The notes under the pieces: generated by a model
Databases searched by the model: none
Seen by the model: only the letters and a program-made list of their open reading frames with translations
What the model was told of the DNA's origin: nothing
In this document: positions 1 to 10,748 of the stretch, one piece after another
How positions within the stretch are numbered: position 1 is the first letter of the stretch
Layout of the letters: the number at the start of each line of letters is the position of its first letter
Made by a program: the position numbers and the translations under genes
Origin: Aphanomyces cochlioides
Lineage: Eukaryota; Oomycota; Saprolegniomycetes; Saprolegniales; Verrucalvaceae
Reading direction: 5' to 3'
Assembly (NCBI GenBank): GCA_019828595.1
Contig: JAHQRK010000011.1
Coordinates: 496,001 to 560,000 of the forward strand
DNA: 64,000 nt

Positions 1-615
1 GTTGGCCACGCTGTGGTCGAGATAAAACTCGGCTTCCAAGTCTAACAAGTGGCTGTAGACTTGTTCCATCGTGCTGCATTGGCCTTGGAAATCGTACATG
101 GCGAGCATTTCGTTCAAGTGGTCTTGGACTTGAGCGACCTTCACGGAGGACGCTGCCACTTTACAAGGCGCAGCAGCTTCGGCTTCGTTGATTTCCTTGG
201 CGACATGGAGGAAATTGGTCCAAGCATCGAACGTCGGTGGAGTCCAGTGCGGTGTTTGAGCAGCTAGACCGAGGACATGACGGAATCGCTCCAAGCGGGA
301 CGTGGAAGGCGAGGAGAACTCCAATTTGTGCCATGGTTTTGTTTTGAGTCGATAGAAATGACTCGAGATGTGCTCAATCGTCATGCCGTGGACGCGAAAC
401 GCATGCTCTCGCTTCCCATGGTCGTAGATCTCCAAGGTTTGACCTGTCAGGACAAACTGTCGCCAGCCATATTGCGCCGCCTTGCCGCCAAAGAGTGACG
501 TCTTCTTGACTTGAAAATCGACTGCGTAGTGGGCAAATTGGAGTGGAGCTGCGGTGCTCGCCTCGGTCTGCACTGTGCTGCTCGTCTCGGATGCATCCCA
601 TGTTGGTCCTCCCAT
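1..615 (-). CDS. GRDP/DUF1399-like protein, copy A (3' end beyond window)
   Basis: A reading frame stays open for 205 codons from the ATG at 613-615 down to base 1, so the gene continues outside the window. The protein begins MGGPTWDASE and carries the N-terminal block shared by all family copies here: YGWRQFVLTGQTLEIYDHGK, then FRVHGMTIEHISSHFYRLK, RLERFRHVL, WTPPTFDAWTNFLHVAKEIN and YSHLLDLEA. The C-terminal HTHQ block and the Gly/Cys tail, seen in the other copies, would lie beyond the edge. Plant GRDP/DUF1399 proteins are linked to stress and development; the function in oomycetes is unknown. A CCAAT box lies about 75 bp upstream. No lesion is visible in the part present. Copy C is very similar over the same region. 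Confidence 0.8.
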   Translation of the reverse strand, partial: MGGPTWDASETSSTVQTEASTAAPLQFAHYAVDFQVKKTSLFGGKAAQYGWRQFVLTGQTLEIYDHGKREHAFRVHGMTIEHISSHFYRLKTKPWHKLEFSSPSTSRLERFRHVLGLAAQTPHWTPPTFDAWTNFLHVAKEINEAEAAAPCKVAASSVKVAQVQDHLNEMLAMYDFQGQCSTMEQVYSHLLDLEAEFYLDHSVAN

Positions 616-1279
616 GATAAATTAAATTTGATGAAAATATTGTCGAATTTGGAGTTGCGAATCGAATAATCGATTTGAGAATAGACTAGCCAATCAGATT
701 GCGCTATTATTTATTTTCAGCCAATGAAATGGCTTTATTTTTGCTCACCCGCTTCACATCGTCAAAAAATCTCAACACCAATGCTTCCTTGCGCATCCTC
801 AGCGCGGCTGATGGATATAGGAGCAGCTCATCAATGGCATTGGTAAAAGATACATTTCACGAGAAAAAGCCATTCAAAATCGATTCGGCAAATCGACGTG
901 GAAAGTCGAAATTGACGTTACGATCCGACGACACAACCCAACGACACCTTCAAAAAATATCCTGGGATGCATCTGAACATGAGATAGAGGAGTCAACGCA
1001 CCACGACGGGATAGCAAAGTCGAGAACGCTGACATTTGTGTGTTGTGTTGACTTCAGAGGCCATCACGTCCACGACAAACTCACGGCATCACTTGCGACT
1101 GGCATGGCTGGAGGAGCTATGAACCACACCAACTGGTTGCTGCTGACTGAGACATCGTGGGGATGGAGTGTGAACAGCATCGCCTCTCTTTGGCATACAA
1201 GGTCATGAAGGAGCGTCATGTAGCGCTGATAAGAGTGTAGCAAAGCGAGCGCACTAGCAAGAGCGATGCAGCGTTTGAC
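616..1279. other. Intergenic region upstream of GRDP copy A
   Basis: No convincing gene. A CCAAT sequence within AGCCAATCAG (about 689-698) and a second at about 719 lie upstream of copy A. A 169-codon open frame on the plus strand (699-1208) has no ATG at its start, resembles no family I know and is probably chance. Confidence 0.5.
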
Positions 1280-1299
1280 AATGAACGATTGCATATATT

Positions 1300-3175
1300 G
1301 GAGACAGTGTCAACTACTACAGCCTCCACCACAGCCCCCTCCACCACAACCACCACCACATCCTCAATGCCCCAGCGTCAGCAGCACCTCCACCTCCACC
1401 GTGGTAGGAAGTTGCATTGTTGGCACAACGATCAGAACCACAGCCGCCATAACGCGTCGCAGCCAGCGGTGATGACATCTTGGTAAAAGCGGCCAGAAGC
1501 GGGAGCTCTTGTCTTGGACTGCTGGTTCTTGTCATCGTAGAAGACGTAGCCTAGTCGAACTTGCGCCATGAGATTACTGTGGCAGGAATACTGCAATCGC
1601 ACTCGTCCGTCGGTCATCTCGTCAGGCACCACGGAGCTCATGTACGATAGATCGTCAAGATAAAAGGCCTCAATGACGCCAACAAACCGACGGTCTCGGG
1701 ATAGAATTCGCAATTCACCCGTCAGAATGGTCGCCTTTGGGCTCGAGTTAAGTTGCCGACAACCGTACAAATGTTTGAGCATCGTTCAATTCGCCACCCG
1801 CGATGGTGTCGTCATCAAGTGCTACAAAAATTTTCGTAAGCAGGAGCGTCGGCTTGATGCGTGTGCCAGACGAGATCAATGTCGGCCGTCGGGACGAGCA
1901 CGTCCGTCGCCTTTTTGATCTTCATGAGGTGCATAAACTTGTGGTAGCGGACGATGGACGCTTGAAGCACCTCGGCGTGGCTCCAGTAGTTGTAGTTTGG
2001 ACAAATCTTGTTGATAAAGTCGAGCTGGCGGATCATGGCTTTGACCAAGTCGAAGCCAAATGGACTGCGATTCCCGTTGAAATATGTCAAGAAATGCCGT
2101 CTCACGGCGACACGAAGCTTCGTCGCCCCTTCGATGTTATCTTCTTGCTCAATCTTCTCGATGCGAGATCGCAAAGTCGTCATAAACGCCTCGACATTGC
2201 CATCCGGTGGCATGGATGGCACGTCAAGAGTCACCTTTCGTACGCCGTCGTTCAATTCGCAATCCATTGTGATCTCACGGTAGTGGGAGGTGAAAAGAGC
2301 AAGCGAGAACGCGCCGAGAGTGATGCTGTTGGAGCATTTGCAGCAAGGCACCGCGTCGCCCTTGATGTGAAACTTGTACATGTCGTCCACCGAGAGGGCT
2401 TGACCGCAGCCAGGAAGGACATGCTCCATACCTCTCCTTCACGGGTGTGAACGATCTCGATGTTTGTGTTCGATAGTTCCACGTGACGTAGTTCTTGTAC
2501 TTGACAGGATGCAAGCGGTGGACAGTGTGAGCATAGTTTGCCACGTTCTCGTCCACGCAGTAGTCGGCTTCCAAGTCGAGCAAGTGGCTGTAGACTTGTT
2601 CCATCTTGCGGCACTTAGTTTGGAAGCCGTAGATGGCGAGCATTTCGTTCAAATGCGCTTGGACTTGAGCGACTGTCACGGTGGAGACAGCCATGTTGGT
2701 AGGCGCTGCAGCCTCGGCTTCGTTGATTTCCTTGGCGACGTGGAGGAAATTAGTCCATGTGTCATACTGCGGTGGAGTCCAATACGGCGTCGTCGTGGCA
2801 GCCAGGTGGAGCACATGACAAAACCTCTCCATGCGCGACGTCAAAGGGCACGAGATGTCCAACTTGTGCCATGGTTTGGCCTTCAGGCGGTAGAAATGAC
2901 TCGACACGTGCTCGACGGTGACGTCGGCGGCTTGGAACACGTGCTCTCGCTTGCCATGATGGTACACAGTCAAAGTTTGTCCAGCGACGATGAACTGCCG
3001 CCAGTCATACTGCACCGACTTGCCGCCAGTCATACTGCACCGACTTGCCGCCAAGGAGCGGGACCTTCTTGGCTGCAAAGTCGACAAAGTATTGCGAAGA
3101 TGCAACTGGAAGGAACCCTTCAGACTGCTGCGTCGTGTTTGTCTCGGACGCGTCGGCAGCGGAGGGTCTTCCCAT
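1300..3175 (-). pseudogene. GRDP copy B, broken
   Basis: This is a full-span relative of copies A and C with ATG at 3175 (MGRPSAADASETN). It has several lesions. A 25-bp tandem duplication at 3003-3052 shifts the frame within the WRQF block. A second frame change lies near 2430-2445, between the YRTQTSRSFTPVKE segment and the KFHIKGD segment. A deletion near 1640-1800 joins the WHTHQAD region to SSVVPDEM and then to DGRVRLQYS, removing sequence that other copies have. The Gly/Cys-rich tail (about 1310-1400) is in a different frame from the upstream part. The conserved blocks HTHQAD, ICPNYNYWSHAEVLQASIVR and KFMHLMKIKK are still legible. It is almost certainly not translated whole; sequencing error is an alternative for single-base shifts but not for the duplication and deletion. 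Confidence 0.75.
3003..3052. repeat. 25-bp perfect tandem duplication inside GRDP copy B
   Basis: The unit beginning AGTCATACTGCACCGACTTG occurs twice head to tail (3003-3027 and 3028-3052). Because 25 is not a multiple of three it shifts the frame of copy B. The other copies have a single unit here, so this is a duplication and not an ancestral repeat. Confidence 0.9.
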
Positions 3176-3381
3176 GACACGTCAAATTTTGTACTGAAAT
3201 GGTCCGACCAGACGAAAGTTGATCCACCAACATGTACGACCGTGTAGTGAATTCCTCGGGTCTACTCGACGGATTGTTCCCAGGATGTTGCAACGACTCC
3301 TTGCGATTGCTGGCGCCCGGCACGACTCAAAGACGAAGACAATAGACGTCGTGAGGATAGCAGGTCGTATTATCAATCAAG

Positions 3382-5369
3382 CTAACTTCCACAGACGCCA
3401 CCACAACCACCACCACCACCACTTTCTCCACCGCCTCCGATATCTCCACCGCCGCTGGTGCTGTCAAAGCCACCGCCGATGGCAAACGCACCACTGCTAC
3501 TGGTAAAACCGCCGTCGTCATAGCTGGCGGTGCTGCTTTCACCACATCCGCTGTTGGTCGAAGTCGCGACGGAGGCGGCGGCACACCCGCAGTACATTAT
3601 CGAGCCACAACCAGCATAGACGATTTCTCCAGTCATGTGGCCATTCTTGGCTCCTCTCGAGTGGACAAAGAGGACGCTGCTGTCGGATAGACATACCCCA
3701 GTCGTCCTTGAGCCATGAGATAGCTATGCCGCGAATGCTTGAGTCGGACGCGGCCATCCATGACAGGAGTCCCAATGACTGCCACGTAGACAGTCAAAGG
3801 TTCAGGCAGTGGCTCTGTAGCATTCGCGACGGCCACTTCATCTGGAGTCACCGCGGCGGCCGCGTACGATAGATCTTCAATGGAGATGGCCTCGTTCACG
3901 CCAAAGAATCGACAGTCCCGCGACGGTCGTCGGAAATCTCCCCGTCAGCTCAGTTACATGTGGAGCATAGGACGAGTACGCCTCGTCGTACGCTGAAGAC
4001 CACAAGGCATACGTCTGCGTGTAGCCATCGTTCAAGTCGCCACCTGCGATGGTGTCGTCGTGGTCGACCAAGTAATCCAAGTGCGAGGTGCAGAAAGTTC
4101 GGTACGACAACGCGTCGGCTTGGTGCGTGTGCCAGACGAGATCAATGTCGGCCGTCGGGACGAGCACGTCAGCGGACGATGGACGCTTGGAGCACCTCGG
4201 CGTGACTCCAGTAGTTGTAGTTTGGACAGATCTTGTTGATAAAGTCGAGCTGGCGGATCATGGCTTTGACCAAGTCGAAGCCAAATGGACTGCGATTCCC
4301 GTTGAAATGTTCCCTCACGAGACTCCCAACAACCTCTCGGAGTCTTTTTGTGACTGCTGGAGCTTCCTCACTTGCCGCCGTCTTCAAGCGAGTGCGTAGC
4401 TCCGTCATGAACGTCTCGACTCTGCCATCCGCAGGCATGGCTGGCGTCACAATCGTCGCGGGTTGGTAACCACCTTTCAGTAGACGACCCACTGAAATCC
4501 TCGGCGCGTTGGCGATGAAATCGGCGATTGAAAACGTTTCGAGGCTAATCTTGTTGGAGCACGAAGAGCATTCGACGGTCTCTCCCTTGATGTGAAACTT
4601 GTACATGGCGTCAACGGAGAGGGGTTTGCCGCAGTCAGGATGTGGACAATGTGCATACATGGCCTTGATGGACGTGGGGTGTTTCAATTTGAAATCGTGG
4701 CTACGATGCTGGTGATCTTGATATCGCACGGGATGCAAGCGATGGACTGTGTGGGCAAAGTTTGCCACGCCAAAGTTGGAATTGTACGCATCTTCCAAGT
4801 CCAGCAAGTGGCTGTAGACTTGTTCCATCGTGCTGCATTGGCTTTGGTAGTCGTAGATGGCGAGCATTTCCTTCAAGTGCTGTTGGACTTGAGCCACCGT
4901 CACGGACGACGCCGCCACTTTAGACGGAATTGCAGTTTCGGCTTCGTTGATTTCGTTGGCGACGTGGAGGAAATTGGTCCAAGCGTCGAACATCGGTGGA
5001 GTCCAGTGCGGTGTTTGAAGCAGCTTGAGCGAGGACGTGACGGAATCGCTCCAAGCGGGACGTCGAAGGACACGAAACCTCCAACTTGTACCACAGGTTG
5101 CCTTTGAGTCGATAGAAATGAGCCGAGATGTGCTCAATCGTCATGCCGCGGACGCGAAATGAGTGTTCTCGTGTGCCATGGTCGTAGATCTCCATGGTTT
5201 GACCTGTCAGGACAAACTGTCGCCAGCCATATTGCGCCGCCTTGCCGCCAAAGAGTGAGCTCTTCTTCGCGTGAAAGTCAACGAAGTACTGAACAAGGTC
5301 AAGCGCGACAGCCACGTCGGACTGCTCTGTCCTGCTGGCTTCGGACGTCTCTGTCGTCGGTCTTCCCAT
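3382..5369 (-). pseudogene. GRDP copy C, broken
   Basis: ATG at 5369 (MGRPTTETSEASRTEQS) followed by the family N-terminal block. Compared with copy A there is one extra A near 5029 (GTGTTTGAAGCAG instead of GTGTTTGAGCAG), which shifts the frame just after RHVLAQAAS. The next frame is then open through WTPPMFDAWTNFLHVANEIN to ASIVR. There a 41-bp deletion at about 4170, compared with copy B, removes the KFMHLMKIKK segment and shifts the frame again. The HTHQADALSY block, DHDDTIAGGDLNDGY and PVMDGRVRLKHSRHSYLM follow in further frames, ending in a Gly-rich Cys-containing tail (stop at 3382). At least three disabling differences make this a pseudogene, unless the assembly is poor here. Confidence 0.75.
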
Positions 5370-5458
5370 TTGATGTGTGCACTTTTCGATGTCGTATCCG
5401 GATAGAATCATCACAATCCAACGACACCGCGTCCTTGGAGGAATTCTGCGCCAAGTCC

Positions 5459-5743
5459 ATGGACTCTTCCGTGGATGTCAGGGAAGCGTTGGCAAGAGCG
5501 AATGCTGCGACTCGTCGAGGTTGAAATCTTTTGACGGCATGCAACGATCTAGAGTCCATTTCACTCGCCGCCCTGTTCAAAAACGCCGAGTTTTACGATC
5601 CCACGACCGATCGATCGTGCATCGACCCCATGACCTCAATCTTCATGACGTGTCTTTGCGATTCTGTCGTGACGCTCGGCGTACATGCTACTCAAGCACT
5701 TTCAAAGTTCCATCTCCTGGATAGAGACAGAGGACAACGATGA
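5459..5743 (+). CDS. Small two-exon protein, unrecognised
   Basis: ATG at 5459 gives MDSSVDVREALARANAATRR. A 33-nt intron (GTTGAA...CGATCTAG, 5520-5552) would splice in frame to ESISLAALFKNAEFYDPTTD and run to TGA at 5741-5743, about 83 residues. The second exon has a hydrophobic, helix-like stretch and no known motif. The frame may also extend upstream of 5459, because the same frame is open back past 5400 without another ATG. It lies 90 bp from the start of GRDP copy C (divergent) and converges on the GTPase gene, whose stop is 61 bp away. I do not recognise the family; the intron match is the main support. Confidence 0.4.
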
Positions 5744-5803
5744 GCGATTTGGTTTGCAATGTCCAGAATCGAGCAAAGTCGGTTTAGAATGTCCACTGGC
5801 GCA

Positions 5804-7186
5804 TTATCGATCAAGATCCTCCTCATCGTTCGAAGTCGCTGCTTGGAGCATAGCGCGGACACGGGTGTCCACCGCGGCGAGACCTTGGTTTGTATGAGTC
5901 GACACTGGAAGCATCGTCTCGAGGAGAGCTTGCTGTCTATCATCAAATGGTCGGTCAGATCGTTACACAAAGTGCTCATGTACTCGTCAGAGAGCGCAGA
6001 TTTGTCGTACGGGACATCAATCTTGGACACGAGGTCAATCCACGACGACTGTGCTTTGTGGGGAAGTTTCAGCCGCAATTCATCTCGAAGCGCGAGTTGC
6101 TCCGTGACAGACGTGCCGGAACTACCCGTCGGATCGACGACAAAACCAACCGTCTACAACGAGATGATTAAACTCGAAGGGGGAGATACAACACGGACCG
6201 CTTGCGTCTTGGTGAGAATGCTCAGCGCCAACTTTTCAATCGCATTTCGCTCGTCGTCAGGACGAAAGAGCAAGCCAGGCGTATCGGCAACCTACAATGG
6301 ATTCTCTCAGTCTAATGACGAGGTAGAGGATGAGCAGACTTGATATGACACGCCATGGATAAAGATGTGTCCGATCGTGACGCCGCGCGTCGTGAATGGA
6401 TAGTTTGCAATCTAACCCAAGGAATAAGCTAAACATGCAGAGATAGCTGGAGGACTTCAGGGTTCGCCGTCGTGAGCGCTTTCACCAGGGACGACTTGCC
6501 TACGAGGAAGTAAGGAATCCAAGCGATGGAAGATGAAGACGGACCGACATTTGGGGATCCAACCAAGGCAAAGAGCGGCTTGTCAAGATCGATCTCTGGT
6601 AGTTTCCGCAGTGTCTTGGCCATTTCTGCAGTCTCTTTTAGCACTGGAGCTTGTTCTTGCACGACTTCTTTCAAAGCCTAGGCAATCTCATGGTTGAGAG
6701 AGATGGCATGGAGATATCATGCGAACATCAATGCATCGCGCCATGACATCGGTTGATTCGACTTGAGTCCGCACGTCTTTATTCTCCATTTCATACGCTT
6801 TGCCGCATTTATGCAATGCCGAGTAGACTTTGCGAAGGTGCTGGAGCTGTTTTTCATACGTGCCAGGACCCAACGTCAAGACAACGACTTCCTACACGCA
6901 TCCAACTCGTCAATGAGCCACGCCATCTTGTAACATGTACATGTTCAAAAGGATGCAGCGTGCGCAAGGCTGGGAATTCATTCGCAACGTGCGATGTGAG
7001 CGACGCCAGCTTGAGTAGATGGTAGTTGATCAACCGGTCGGTTTGATTTTTCGTGCGTCGGATGGGATCCGCCATGGCTTTCTCTCGCACTTGGTGGCGC
7101 CAGAAGCGCATTTCCAAGATTTCCGGCGCCGTCTTCACATAAGGCAGTCTACAGACATCTCCATCAATCCCCATATCATGGGCCAT
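5804..7186 (-). CDS. NOG1/Obg-family GTPase, probably organellar, multi-exon
   Basis: The minus strand encodes a NOG1-like helical N-terminus (MRFWRHQVREKAMADPIRR, TDRLINYHLLKLASLTSHVA, FPALRTLHPFE), then LALVGSPNVGKSSLVKAL-type G1 after intron removal, TTRGVTIGHIFIHGVSYQ (G2 region) and VADTPGLLFRPDDERNAIEK (G3, DTPG). Later comes FVVDPTGSSGTSVTEQLALR and SWIDLVSKIDVP, ending at TAA 5804-5806. Introns of roughly 45-50 nt with GT..AG ends interrupt the frame; one is the segment ending TCCATTGTAG before VADTPG, another ends TCGTTGTAG before VGFVV. The ATG at 7186 (MAHDMGIDGD) is the first in-frame start. An alternative ATG at 7236 in another frame gives an Arg-rich presequence-like MAQSRVVRGALQRYSSR. 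The family acts in ribosome large-subunit assembly; the closest type by memory is the organelle PDE318-like clade. Confidence 0.75.
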
Positions 7187-7334
7187 CTTGAGCTGTACCG
7201 CTGGAGCGCGCCTCGAACCACGCGACTTTGAGCCATCCAAGTCGATGTGGATCGACTTTGTCAAAGTGCAATTTCCATATCCACCAATCAAACAGCACGT
7301 TTATCTCCATATAACAAATCGGTATCAATTCTTC

Positions 7335-7734
7335 TACCGTATTTCCCGTAAGGTTATGATTTTCGAAAATGGTGACAAGTCCAAAGGAAATCAGATATCA
7401 AAATGAGGTACATTTGATTGGGTAAAAATTAGACTTATTTACCAATCATATTATTATCATGAACACTTCGCAGTCGTATGTCGACTTTACGAGTGGCTGA
7501 CTCCAGTTTGGGAGAATGAAAACCTTCAACGCTCATTTGGGTCCAGGTTTGCCGACTGCAACGCATGAACACGATAAATTTATGCCCTGGTATCTAATTG
7601 AACCATTGCATTTCTTCCAATAAAATCTGACTGGTGGGAACTCTGAAAAATTTCATCAGAATGCATTATAAATGTATACTATAAATTTGTATGTGGGAAA
7701 AAATAGTGGTGACAACCTTACAGGAAATACGGTA
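7335..7734. mobile_element. 400-bp MITE with ~20-bp terminal inverted repeats
   Basis: The left end reads TACCGTATTTCCCGTAAGGT and the right end, reverse complemented, TACCGTATTTCCTGTAAGGT, a 19/20 match. The interior is AT-rich without a gene. The flanks AATTCTTC and AGTTCTTT match at 6 of 8 bases, which could be an aged 8-bp target duplication as for hAT-type elements. The superfamily assignment is uncertain. Confidence 0.65.
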
Positions 7735-8407
7735 AGTTCTTTGCCTTTCTGCTCACATTCCCTCAAGCTGGACAACGTTGCTGAGTATTGCAGCGGCAGG
7801 AGCGTCCATAAGCCATAGAATTGCATATCCTACGCTTGTTTCTGGAGCTCTCCTTCGGTCAAAGTGTTGGCTTTATTTTTTTCCCTCAAATTTCCACTAC
7901 CAATAGTGCAAATCACATTGGCATTTCAAGTCAGAGCATCCAAGGCTCTTCAAAGTAGACTTGAGCCTTTAGCGTACTTGCAAGAAGTGGTAGGATCAAG
8001 CTAGGTGAGCGTGATTCTCCTCTATATCCTTTGTCAAACTTGATTTCCCCTAGCTGACTCATCCAGAGGTCTTCCTCTCGAGTCTTCCTCTTTTTGCAAA
8101 ATATTTCAAGTCCCATGCATTGATGAGTCTCCACCATGCCGTGAGCTTAAGAAAGGAGGTGACGTTGCAATGTGCTAGCAACACGTGCGTCGGCTATCGC
8201 TCTATCCTTTCCTTGCTTATTTGCATATCCTCAATTTGATGAATATTTCGTTTTGATTGGCGAATAATATTTATAAATCGATCGTTGATTGGTTATAATT
8301 GTAGAATAGATTACTATGATTGGTCGATATTTTAATATGGTAAGTTGAAGCAGTGTTCTCGGTTGTAACAAAAATGATGGAGAACGACCGGCAACGACAA
8401 CCATAAT
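7735..8407. other. Intergenic region, no gene seen
   Basis: Only short open frames without recognisable content. The last part (8250-8400) is AT-rich and contains several ATTGG/CCAAT sequences, and serves as the upstream region of the carrier gene. Confidence 0.5.
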
Positions 8408-8417
8408 GGCCAATCAG
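8408..8417 (+). promoter_or_regulatory. CCAAT box upstream of the mitochondrial carrier gene
   Basis: GGCCAATCAG lies about 45-50 bp before the ATG at 8461. The same decamer type is found ahead of several other genes in the window, which supports a real CCAAT/NF-Y-type site. Confidence 0.5.
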
Positions 8418-8460
8418 CGATGGCGAAGCGTCAGATCCAAGCAGAGGAACGGTTGACGCG

Positions 8461-9321
8461 ATGCTCGACATCAAGGAAACTACGAGCGGTGTCGTCGGCG
8501 CGGTCTGTTTGGTCTACACAGGGCTGCCGTTTGACGTAGCCAAAGTGCGCCTTCAGACAAGCAGCGAGTACCGCGGTGTGATGCACTGTTTGGTCAAATC
8601 TGTCCACGACGAGGGCGCACGATCGCTTTGGAAGGGAGCAACGCCAGCACTTGCCAGCGCCATCATTGAAAACTCGGTCCTCTTCACAGCCCAAGGAGCG
8701 CTCCGACGGGTCGTCTTTGGGTCGAATCACAAAACTTGCCTCATTGACGAAGCGATGCTTGGTGGCGCGGCTGCGATCTTCTCGGCCACGGCCATTACCC
8801 CAGCTGAAGTGATCAAGTGCCGCCTTCAGTCGACCCATACAGCGTCTTCCAACGTGTTTGCCTGCATCCGAGGCATCCTTGCACAGAATGGTCCTGCTGG
8901 ATTCATGGCTGGACTTCCTGCTGTGCTCTTGCGCGATATTCCGTTCAGCTTTTGCTTCTTTGGCGCTTACGAACTCTACACATCCACGCTTGTCCGGTGG
9001 CTTGAAGACCACTCGTCCAAGCGCGATTTGCATCCTCTCGCCGTCTTGTCTTGTGGTGGTGCTGCTGGAGCAACAGGCTGGAGCCTTGTCTTCCCTGCCG
9101 ACGTGGTCAAATCGTACATGCAAGTCGGAAACGGCGTTGGGTTCCGTCAAGCATTCGACAACATCAGGAAGGCACAAGGACTGCGTGGCTTCTACAGAGG
9201 CTGGAGCGCCGCCGTACTGCGATCGTTCCCAGCGAACGGAGCGCTCTTTCTAGGTGTTGAAATGACCCATCGGCTCTTCGCCGCTGTCGAGAATGGCGAG
9301 ACCGAGTGGTCGGTCGTCTAA
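8461..9321 (+). CDS. Mitochondrial carrier family (SLC25) protein
   Basis: An intronless 286-residue protein with the three-fold repeat of mitochondrial inner-membrane carriers. The signature P-x-[DE]-x-x-[KR] appears once per repeat: PFDVAK (about residue 23), PAEVIK (about 113) and PADVVK (about 211). Each is followed by a downstream G-rich loop typical of the family (SLWKGATPAL, GFMAGLPAVLLRD, GFYRGWSAAVLRSFPANGA). The GLPFDVAKVRLQ and RSFPANGALFLG segments resemble ornithine/carnitine-type carriers, but the substrate cannot be read with confidence. Length is normal for the family, though the segment before the first signature is short. The ATG at 8461 is the first start in frame and sits 45-50 bp after a CCAAT box. 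The next gene is convergent, with stops about 30 bp apart. Confidence 0.93.
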   Translation: MLDIKETTSGVVGAVCLVYTGLPFDVAKVRLQTSSEYRGVMHCLVKSVHDEGARSLWKGATPALASAIIENSVLFTAQGALRRVVFGSNHKTCLIDEAMLGGAAAIFSATAITPAEVIKCRLQSTHTASSNVFACIRGILAQNGPAGFMAGLPAVLLRDIPFSFCFFGAYELYTSTLVRWLEDHSSKRDLHPLAVLSCGGAAGATGWSLVFPADVVKSYMQVGNGVGFRQAFDNIRKAQGLRGFYRGWSAAVLRSFPANGALFLGVEMTHRLFAAVENGETEWSVV

Positions 9322-9350
9322 AATCAACTTGTTTCAAAATCACATTTAAG

Positions 9351-10748
9351 TTAGAGGTATTCGAAGCGCGAATCGGGGGCGTCCAAGCGCGTCGGCAGCA
9401 ATGGCTCGGGGAGCAACACGGTGTTCGTCGTCTCCAGACGCTTTGTCGAAAGGGGCTCTGGAACGAGCGCAGGGTTGGCGTGGTGCTGGACTTCCAGAGC
9501 TTCTCGCATGGACAAGAGGAGGAATTCCTGTTCAGCCAGCGAGCTTGTGATTCGCTGTAGAGCTTGGACTTGGGCTTCCTGTTGAATACGAGGAGCAGGC
9601 GACTTGACCGGCGAGGCAGGCGGCTTGATCGGCGATGCAGGCAGCGCTTCCGCCACCAAAGTAGGCAGGATTTCAATCGGCCGAAGCGTGGACAAAAATT
9701 CCTGGTCGCTCAGTCGACTGCCAATGGCTGGTTCGATGTCGTCGTCGCGCGAACGAGCTTGGAGGACGCATCGCGTGCAATATTTGAACATGGCCGTCGG
9801 CAATTGAATTGGAATCGAGCACGCATGACACATCGTGCAGCTGCAGCGTCGGCAGTGGTGTTTTGGCCGGAGCTTCTTGAATGCCGAGTCGCAAACCGCG
9901 CAGACTTTGGACGTGCTACTCATTCGTGGGGTTACAAGGCGGCAAAAAATGCATGACGCTACCTTCTTGGCACGTGGTGATCTGTCAACGACGACTCTGA
10001 AACAAGTCGACGGGCGACAGGGAGAGACTGCAGGGCAATATGCCGATGCCAGTAGGCAGTATGGTGGTGGATGTGTTGCATCAAATAAGCCGGGGTTTCC
10101 TTGGAGTACAAGACTTTGGAGTACACATGGACACACTTCGGATCCAAAGGATGAGGCTCAAAGACAGAGATAGATGTGCAAACTGGCAGGAGCGTTCGGG
10201 CCAAGAGGTAATTGACGTCGACGAATTCAATGACCTGGTACAATCTTGTGATGCCGCCGTCACGTCGCGTGCCGCTCGCCTAGAAAGTCTTGAGCGCCTG
10301 CAGGAATTTCTGCTATTACCTCGACGTAGACGGACTGCGTTGGCTTGGCAAAGACGCCCTTTTTGGCGAGCCTGACACGCTTGACGCCGACAAACTGGAA
10401 CGGATCGTCTGCTGAGTTCATCTCGGCCACGTGGACCACGGCAGCGTCTTCATACTGTTGGCCATATAAAATCGCGGCGACTGTTTGGACTTCGTCGGTG
10501 GATGCTGCATACAGAGCGTACTGGACGTCAGCTAGCGTCATACTCAAATGGCCGCGACACACTGTCGAGACGCCCTTCTCGGCATACACCTGGAGGCCCA
10601 TCTTGTCGAGAACTTTTTGCCCATAGAAGCCGACTCGATTGGCCGCGACTTGGATCGTTTCATTGACCAGTGACTGCGTACGCGTGGAAAACTCGACATA
10701 CTGCTCGCACGTTGGCTCCAAATCGCCGGCACCAGTCTGAGGCATCAT
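9351..10748 (-). CDS. START-like/FYVE zinc-finger protein, three exons
   Basis: Starts MMPQTGAGDLEP (ATG 10748) and reads a START-like lipid-binding region. A 40-nt intron at 10280-10319 (GTAATAG...CTTTCTAG) restores the frame from QSVYVE to ASGTRRDGGITRLYQVIEF. A second intron of 44 nt (GTAGCG...GAATGAG, near 9923-9966) joins to SSTSKVCAVCDSAF. The FYVE domain follows with CAVC, the PKHHCRRCS core (canonical R/K-HHCR-x-CG) and MCHACS, then CTRC. FYVE domains bind PI3P on endosomal membranes. The C-terminal third is Pro-rich and contains a predicted coiled coil (QVQALQRITSSLAEQEFLLL). START-FYVE combinations are greatly expanded in oomycetes. An upstream exon is possible but not needed. Confidence 0.82.

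Noticed and set aside
699..1208. 169-codon open frame in the first intergenic region
   Set aside because: No ATG at the proposed start, no motif, composition unlike the real genes.
1310..1400. Repeated CCACCACAACC-type DNA that might look like a short tandem or CRISPR-like array
   Set aside because: It is the reverse complement of the Gly/Cys-rich tail coding sequence of a GRDP copy; the same appears at 44850, 47530 and 62270.
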